Below are positions 45,680-50,415 of a stretch of DNA of 50,415 bases, one piece after another (position 1 is the stretch's first letter; the number at the start of each line of letters is the position of its first letter). Source of the DNA: an uncultured Micrococcales bacterium (GTDB lineage: Bacteria > Actinomycetota > Actinomycetes > Actinomycetales > Microbacteriaceae); NCBI GenBank assembly GCA_903893675.1, contig CAITNA010000159.1, forward strand, positions 1 to 50,415. The letters are read 5' to 3'. The translations under genes were made by a program, and so were the position numbers. The notes below the pieces were generated by a model. It did no database searches and was not told the DNA's origin. It saw nothing but the letters and a program-made list of their open reading frames with translations.

Positions 45680-46861
45680 CTAGAGGTGCTCGGTGAGATT
45701 GACCGCGACCACTTCGGCGGCCTGGTCTCCCCAGGCTCGAATGATGGTGACAGAACACGGCGCAACCTGCGAACGCCAGTAGCTGGCCTCGGTTGCAGAA
45801 AAACCCCAACGCAGGAAACCGCGAATCGGCATCACGTGCGCAACGACTACCACGGTCTTTCCGCCGTGCTGACGCAGAACCTTCTCGCGACCTTCCTGAA
45901 GGCGCTTGTCGAAAACCTCGAGCGACTCACCGTTCGGCGGCGCGATGGTCCAGCTGCCGCGCCAAGCATTCCAGGTTTCTGGATCGCTGGCAGAAACCTC
46001 TTCGTTGGTGTGGCCATCCCAGTCTCCGAAGCCGATCTCGCGAAGGTTTTCGAGAGTCTCTACCTCGAGACCAACTGCCTCTGCAATAAAGCCTGCGGTC
46101 TGGCGAGTGCGCTGCATAGGAGAAGCAACGATTGCAGTAGGAGCGGCTAAGAGTTCGAAGCGACCAGGCTTTCCGAAGGTAGCAATCAGCTCGGCAACAG
46201 CGCGTGCGTCGCCGCGACCAGCTTCGCTCAGTTCTGGGTCATCGCCGTCGCCGCCAGAAATCTTGTGTGCCTCGGTTAGTGCGGTGCGACCGTGACGAAC
46301 CAGGATGAACGTGGTCAAAGGTTCGGTCACATTTCCTGGTGCGCGAACACTCGAAGGAAGAGTCGCGTTGAATTCTGTCAACGCAGCCGACTTCGTCATT
46401 GCAGGTTGATCGCCGGCATTCGCCGATGCGCTCTCGCCAGAACCAACATGAACGGTCGAGTCGGCAAGTTCATCCATGGCTTTGTTAGCGAGGGCGTCTG
46501 CGCGCGAGTTCTGTTCGCGCGGAATCCACTGCCAGGTCACCTCTCGCCCACGCACGAGTTCTTGAACCTTTGCACCGAGCGAAATCATGTCTGGGTGCTT
46601 GATCTTCCAACCGCCACCCATTTGCTCGATGACGAGTTTGCTGTCCATGCGAACGTGGATGCTCGCGCCGGCGTCGAGCGCAATTGCCGCCTGTAGCCCT
46701 GCGATGAGTGCTGTGTATTCGGCAACGTTGTTGGTCGCGGTGCCTACGTATCGGGCAATTTCGACAAGCACGTTGCCGGCCTCATCGAGCACGACAGCAC
46801 CAGAACCGGCAACCCCTGGATTACCGCGAGAACCGCCGTCAGCCTCGATGATCAACTTCAT
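45680..46861 (-). CDS. Bifunctional RNase HI/histidine phosphatase
   Basis: This 393-aa fusion has an N-terminal RNase HI domain (about residues 1-135; acidic residues in IIEADGGSRGNPG, NNVAEYTALIAGL, RMDSKL and SRADALANKA) that cuts RNA in RNA-DNA hybrids, and a C-terminal histidine phosphatase domain (about 195-393; VRHGRTALTEA and the second His in VVVAHVMPIRGFL). The same fusion is known from Mycobacterium, where the phosphatase half relates to alpha-ribazole phosphatase. ATG 46861 shares a TAATG with the upstream stop; the track start 46888 is too long. Confidence 0.94.
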   Translation of the reverse strand: MKLIIEADGGSRGNPGVAGSGAVVLDEAGNVLVEIARYVGTATNNVAEYTALIAGLQAAIALDAGASIHVRMDSKLVIEQMGGGWKIKHPDMISLGAKVQELVRGREVTWQWIPREQNSRADALANKAMDELADSTVHVGSGESASANAGDQPAMTKSAALTEFNATLPSSVRAPGNVTEPLTTFILVRHGRTALTEAHKISGGDGDDPELSEAGRGDARAVAELIATFGKPGRFELLAAPTAIVASPMQRTRQTAGFIAEAVGLEVETLENLREIGFGDWDGHTNEEVSASDPETWNAWRGSWTIAPPNGESLEVFDKRLQEGREKVLRQHGGKTVVVVAHVMPIRGFLRWGFSATEASYWRSQVAPCSVTIIRAWGDQAAEVVAVNLTEHL

Positions 46862-47577
46862 TAGAAGGTCACCAACATTGCTGCGCACTCTGGGCAGCGA
46901 GCAAGCTCGTCGCGCGGAGTGGAGCGAATCTCATCGACAGTGGCACCTGAAAGGGCCAAGTTGCAAGCACCGCAGGTGAACCCCTCGAGCCTGGCAACCG
47001 GCAGAGTCTTGCCAACCAGCTTGTTGTAAAGCTCCTGCTGCTCTGCCGTAACCAGCGAAGCAAACTTCTCACGCTGCTGCATCAGAAGGGCCAGCCCGCT
47101 CTTGGCCTTCACAGCAGAGGCCTCAAGCTCGGCATCGATTTGATCGAGTTCGGCCTGCGCCGTCGTTCGAGCGGTCGCGGCCTCTGCAACATCGGCAGAA
47201 TTTGCCTCGCGACGCTCGAGCAGCTCGAGCTCTGCCTCTTCAAGATTCGCTTTGCGCTTTTCGAGCGACACCAACTCGTGTTGAATGCCCGTAATGTCGC
47301 GAGGATTGCTGCTGGTTTCGAGTCTGCTCTTGTCTTGGGCGATGCGGGTGTCAACGAGGGCCAGATCTTGTTCTAGGCGTTCGATTTCACTTGCCAGTTC
47401 ATCCGCGATGTGGCGCGCGGTCAGAAGCTGCTCTGAGGCGGCCGACAACTTGGCCTGCGCGGCATCACGAGCGGTTGCCTGTTCGATTTCAGCCAGGCGC
47501 CGATTGGCACGGGCGATTTCGAGATCTACGGCCGCAAGGTCTAGCAATGCCTGTTGTTCGACTGCTGTTGCTTTCAT
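46861..47577 (-). CDS. Coiled-coil protein with C4 zinc ribbon
   Basis: This 238-aa protein has a long coiled coil (about residues 5-170, with many Glu, Ala, Leu) and a C-terminal zinc ribbon: CGACNLALSG and ELARCPECAAMLV. It belongs to the DUF164/zinc-ribbon family found between Nif3-like and RNase H genes in actinobacteria. A tethering or nucleic-acid-binding role is possible but not shown. It overlaps the RNase H gene by 1-3 bp and follows the Nif3-like gene by 30 bp. Confidence 0.88.
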   Translation of the reverse strand: MKATAVEQQALLDLAAVDLEIARANRRLAEIEQATARDAAQAKLSAASEQLLTARHIADELASEIERLEQDLALVDTRIAQDKSRLETSSNPRDITGIQHELVSLEKRKANLEEAELELLERREANSADVAEAATARTTAQAELDQIDAELEASAVKAKSGLALLMQQREKFASLVTAEQQELYNKLVGKTLPVARLEGFTCGACNLALSGATVDEIRSTPRDELARCPECAAMLVTF

Positions 47578-47607
47578 GACCTCGCCTATGGAATTTGAAT
47601 TTGCCTG

Positions 47608-48423
47608 CTACTGCGTAACCACGAAATCCCAGGGATCGGTGCGCAGGTCGCTCACTACAAAGGTTACCTGCGGAAACTCGGCGGCGAGCTCATCCCGCGC
47701 GGTTTCGAGCCAAAGCCATTCGGCTGCCCAGTGCGAAATGTCGACCATTGCAAATGGCTTGGATGATGCCGCCGCACTCTCGAGAGCCTCTTGCACCGGA
47801 TGGTGGCGAAGATCCGAGGTGAGGTAAAGATCGGCTCCGGAAGCCAAGGCTTCGGCAATGAAGCTGTCGCCCGCGCCTGCACATAGCGCCACGGTAGAGA
47901 TCAGCTGGTTTGGGTCTCCGGCGACTCGCACACCCGATGCGGTCGATGGCAGCACGGCGGCTAGCCCACGCGCAAACTCGAGCAGGGTCTTCGGCTCTGC
48001 CAATCGCCCCATGCGGCCGTGGCCGGTGGTCTGAGTCACAGGAACGAGAGGCTCCAGGTTGGTTAGCCCGGCAGCCCTGGCAAGCGTCGCTGAAACACCG
48101 GTGGCCGTGATGTCTGCGTTGGTGTGGGCAGCATAGATGGCCACGCCGGCGTCAATTGCCGCTGCAAAAGTCTTACTCTTTGCCACATCTGCAGCAATAG
48201 AAGGGCTCTGTCGCAACAGCACCGGATGGTGGGCAAGAATCAAATCAGCGCTTGCAGCAATTGCCTCGCCGACGACGTCAGATGTCACATCGACCGTGAG
48301 CATGACCTTTTGAATTTGCTGCTCATCCGAGCCAACGATTAGTCCCGCGCGATCCCACGTCTCCGCGGCGTCAACCGGCCAGCGCTGCTCAATTGCCGCA
48401 ACGAGCGTTTTATGATTGGTCAC
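47608..48423 (-). CDS. Nif3-like dinuclear metal protein
   Basis: This 271-aa member of the NIF3/YbgI family forms hexameric rings with a dimetal site. Seen: WDRAGLIVGSDEQQIQKVMLTVDVT at the N-terminus, ADLILAHHPVLLR (metal His residues), AAHTNADIT, and the C-terminal ALCAGAGDSFI and DISHWAAE. The enzymatic activity is not settled (GTP cyclohydrolase-like is an old annotation). The start is a GTG at 48423 that overlaps the permease stop (TAGTG). Confidence 0.92.
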   Translation of the reverse strand: MTNHKTLVAAIEQRWPVDAAETWDRAGLIVGSDEQQIQKVMLTVDVTSDVVGEAIAASADLILAHHPVLLRQSPSIAADVAKSKTFAAAIDAGVAIYAAHTNADITATGVSATLARAAGLTNLEPLVPVTQTTGHGRMGRLAEPKTLLEFARGLAAVLPSTASGVRVAGDPNQLISTVALCAGAGDSFIAEALASGADLYLTSDLRHHPVQEALESAAASSKPFAMVDISHWAAEWLWLETARDELAAEFPQVTFVVSDLRTDPWDFVVTQ

Positions 48424-50415
48424 TAGATTGAGCCGAGGTCGATCGAGTCGAAGGTGTTGCGACGAGCCTCAACATCGTAAACCTTTTGCTCCTGTGCCCT
48501 AATGCGCTTGCCGCCGAATGCGACAGGAACCAGTGCAGCAATAGCAAAAGCGATAAACAATCCGGCAAGTGCATCCGTGAAATCAATCGCGGTCAGATAG
48601 CGGCCGATGAAATTAGTGACGAAGAATTCGTCGAGTGAAGTCGAAACGAAGCCGAGGCCCAACACAACCGCAACGATAAAGCCAGACAGATTCACCCAGT
48701 TCACTGCGCCATAAACTCCGAAAGCCTGACGCAGACCGGTCTCGTCATAGGCGGCCTTGCGGCGCCAAACATCTCCGACGAATGCGCCGGCGAACGCCAT
48801 CAAAAAGATCAACGCGATAACGAAGGCCGCGCGAAGAACCTCGGCAGACGATGCAGCGCCAATTGCAAGACTCGAGATAACCAAAACGAAGACGATGCTT
48901 TGACTTAGAACGCGACCGACGCGCACGCCGAGACCGCGAAGTGAGACGCTCGACGAATAAAACCAGGATGCGCTCCAGACCAGCAGCTGCAGACCGCCAC
49001 CAACGAGCACAATCGAACCCGACCAGTCAGGCAACACAGACAACAGAGAAGTCATAACGCTTTGCGTGCCCGCACCCTTGGCGGCTGCAAACGCGAATGC
49101 TCCGGCGATTGCGGCGAGCAGCGATAGCACGCCGACAGGTAGCGCAACGAACAATGCCACCTTCTTGCCGCTTTCGCTCATTGGCACCTGTCTGGTGAAA
49201 TCTGCAACGCTAGCCGTCCAGATTGCTCCAAGCCCAGCGCCCAGCAAACCGGCGAGAGCCAGAGCCTGTGCGACCTGTGGCCCTGAAATGGCAGCGGCGA
49301 AGTCGAACTTTGCGCTGGTGAAGGCAGGGCCGACGCCTATAGCGAAGGCGGCAACGGCCAACACTCCGACCACAGCTGCACCCCACTGAAGCCAGTAGAG
49401 AACTCGCCCACCAAGAGTTGCAAAAACAGCTGCGACGAAAATCAAAGCGACCGCAAGAACTGCAAGCCAACTAATCGATGTCGATCCGAGTGCCAACGTT
49501 GAAGCAAGAGTTGGCAGACCAACGACGGTTCCGTCAAACAACTGCTTGCCGATAGCAACAACGGTCACTGTGCCCACAAAAATCTTTGAAACAAATACTG
49601 GGATGGCCACTGCCGAACCACCGCGAACACCAAGCGATGCACGCGAGAGCATCAGCGTCTGCAAACCACTGCGCTTGCCTGCAACCGCGCCTGAGGCAAT
49701 GATCACTGCGCTAAACGCAAAACCGATGACGAGCGCGCCAAGCACAAGCGCGATTGGCAAACCGGTTTGCGCCACGAATGCGCCAAGAAAGATTGGAATA
49801 ACGCCAACGGTGATGCCCGTCCAGACAAACAATTGCGAGAGGGCCTTCGAACGCCTGGCAACCTCTGCGATCGGCTGCTTCTGCTTCTTGTCTTCATCGG
49901 TGAAAGCAATTTCGTCTTGCTCGAGGAGGTTTTCAAAAGTTGCTGGGTCGACCTCGTCAACGATGGTGACTTGTGCGGTCTCGATGATGTCGAAGCTTCC
50001 GGTTGCGTAATCACTCGCGCGCTGAGGTTCGACTTCTTCTTCGCTCAACTCTTCTGCGACTTGCATAGCTTCTTCTAGCTTTGCGGCGGCCTCAGCCTCT
50101 TCAAGTGCAGCAGCTTCAACACGCTCAGCCTCGATCCGCTCAAGTTCCGCAACCTGGGCGGCAAGCTCTTCGAGTTCGATTCGTTCGGCTTCAGCGGCAG
50201 CAAACGCAATGCGCTCGGCTTCTAGCCGCTCTGCCTCTGCGATCTCGTCAGCTATGCGCTGCGCCTCTAGGCGTTCTGCCTCGGCAAGTTCTTCGGCTAT
50301 GCGCTCGGCTTCGATGCGCTCTGCCTCGAGGCGCTCGGCTTCAGCCGCTTCGGCTGCCAAACGATCGGCCTCAATGCGCTCAAGTTCTAGACGCTTCGCC
50401 TCGGCTTCGGCGGCG
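48423..50415 (-). CDS. NCS1-type permease with long coiled-coil N-terminus (5' end outside window)
   Basis: The reading frame stays open to the window edge; the track start (50360, a TTG inside a repeat) is not a real start. At least 120 N-terminal residues are [10 protein letters not shown]-type heptads, an obvious cytoplasmic coiled coil. About 80 acidic linker residues follow. Then come about twelve membrane helices of the NCS1 nucleobase/cytosine permease group ([34 protein letters not shown]). The substrate is unknown. The N-terminal coiled coil is unusual for this family. The stop overlaps the Nif3-like start. Confidence 0.8.
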   Translation of the reverse strand, partial: AAEAEAKRLELERIEADRLAAEAAEAERLEAERIEAERIAEELAEAERLEAQRIADEIAEAERLEAERIAFAAAEAERIELEELAAQVAELERIEAERVEAAALEEAEAAAKLEEAMQVAEELSEEEVEPQRASDYATGSFDIIETAQVTIVDEVDPATFENLLEQDEIAFTDEDKKQKQPIAEVARRSKALSQLFVWTGITVGVIPIFLGAFVAQTGLPIALVLGALVIGFAFSAVIIASGAVAGKRSGLQTLMLSRASLGVRGGSAVAIPVFVSKIFVGTVTVVAIGKQLFDGTVVGLPTLASTLALGSTSISWLAVLAVALIFVAAVFATLGGRVLYWLQWGAAVVGVLAVAAFAIGVGPAFTSAKFDFAAAISGPQVAQALALAGLLGAGLGAIWTASVADFTRQVPMSESGKKVALFVALPVGVLSLLAAIAGAFAFAAAKGAGTQSVMTSLLSVLPDWSGSIVLVGGGLQLLVWSASWFYSSSVSLRGLGVRVGRVLSQSIVFVLVISSLAIGAASSAEVLRAAFVIALIFLMAFAGAFVGDVWRRKAAYDETGLRQAFGVYGAVNWVNLSGFIVAVVLGLGFVSTSLDEFFVTNFIGRYLTAIDFTDALAGLFIAFAIAALVPVAFGGKRIRAQEQKVYDVEARRNTFDSIDLGSI

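Overview
The window is an ordinary chromosomal segment of an actinomycete, most likely a small-genome member of the Microbacteriaceae (the Rhodoluna/Aquiluna type of planktonic lineage fits). This rests on gene order and family content: DUF3000-RNase D-dxs, DUF3159-DUF3710-dut-DUF3093-DUF4193-sepH, pepA-lpd-sucB-lipB-lipA-DUF4191-glnA-glnE-glnA2, and RNase H/phosphatase-zinc ribbon-Nif3 are all actinobacterial neighbourhoods. Base composition looks moderate by eye (not calculated), lower than usual for high-GC soil relatives, and genes are packed with short spacers and several convergent overlaps. No phage, IS element, CRISPR array or plasmid function was found.

Layout. 1-0.2 kb: tRNA-Cys (cut by the edge) and tRNA-Gly. 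0.25-3 kb: a small membrane protein, the ammonium transporter amt, and zapE. 3-6.8 kb: a tight operon of rhodanese, SufE-like, RibD_C-like, DUF3000 and RNase D genes, convergent with dxs and aconitase. 11.4-16.2 kb: the dut neighbourhood, sepH and a phosphodiesterase. 16.2-21.2 kb: topoisomerase IV genes parC and parE, convergent, plus a DUF7455 protein. 21.2-24.9 kb: primary sigma factor sigA followed directly by a murT-gatD-like pair. 25-28.7 kb: an MFS transporter, a PAC2 protein and leucyl aminopeptidase. 28.8-34.6 kb: lipoate and 2-oxoacid dehydrogenase genes (lpd, sucB, lipB, lipA) and DUF4191. 34.6-40.5 kb: nitrogen assimilation (glnA, glnE, glnA2). 40.5-45.3 kb: NAD+ synthetase, RidA, panB, a SPOR-like protein, map and polyphosphate glucokinase. 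45.3-45.6 kb: RNase P RNA. 45.7-50.4 kb: RNase H/phosphatase, zinc-ribbon protein, Nif3-like protein and an NCS1-type permease with a long coiled-coil N-terminus that runs off the window.

Most interesting points. (1) The MurT/GatD-like pair keeps its family fold signatures but has Ser where the GatD nucleophile Cys should be, lacks the GatD Glu-Asn-His motif and lacks the MurT Cys4 zinc ribbon. Because Microbacteriaceae carry B-type peptidoglycan, in which the D-Glu alpha-carboxyl is linked to an amino acid rather than amidated, I propose that this pair may be a repurposed ligase for that step. (2) A 30-bp block, 26/30 identical, lies upstream of both amt and glnA in the same orientation, begins at the stop codon of the unrelated preceding gene in each case, and fits a GlnR-type box. 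(3) Nine genes have a TANNNT hexamer 6-7 nt before the start codon, which implies leaderless transcripts. (4) Several divergent gene pairs share one symmetric TAGNCTA element that can serve as the -10 in both directions.
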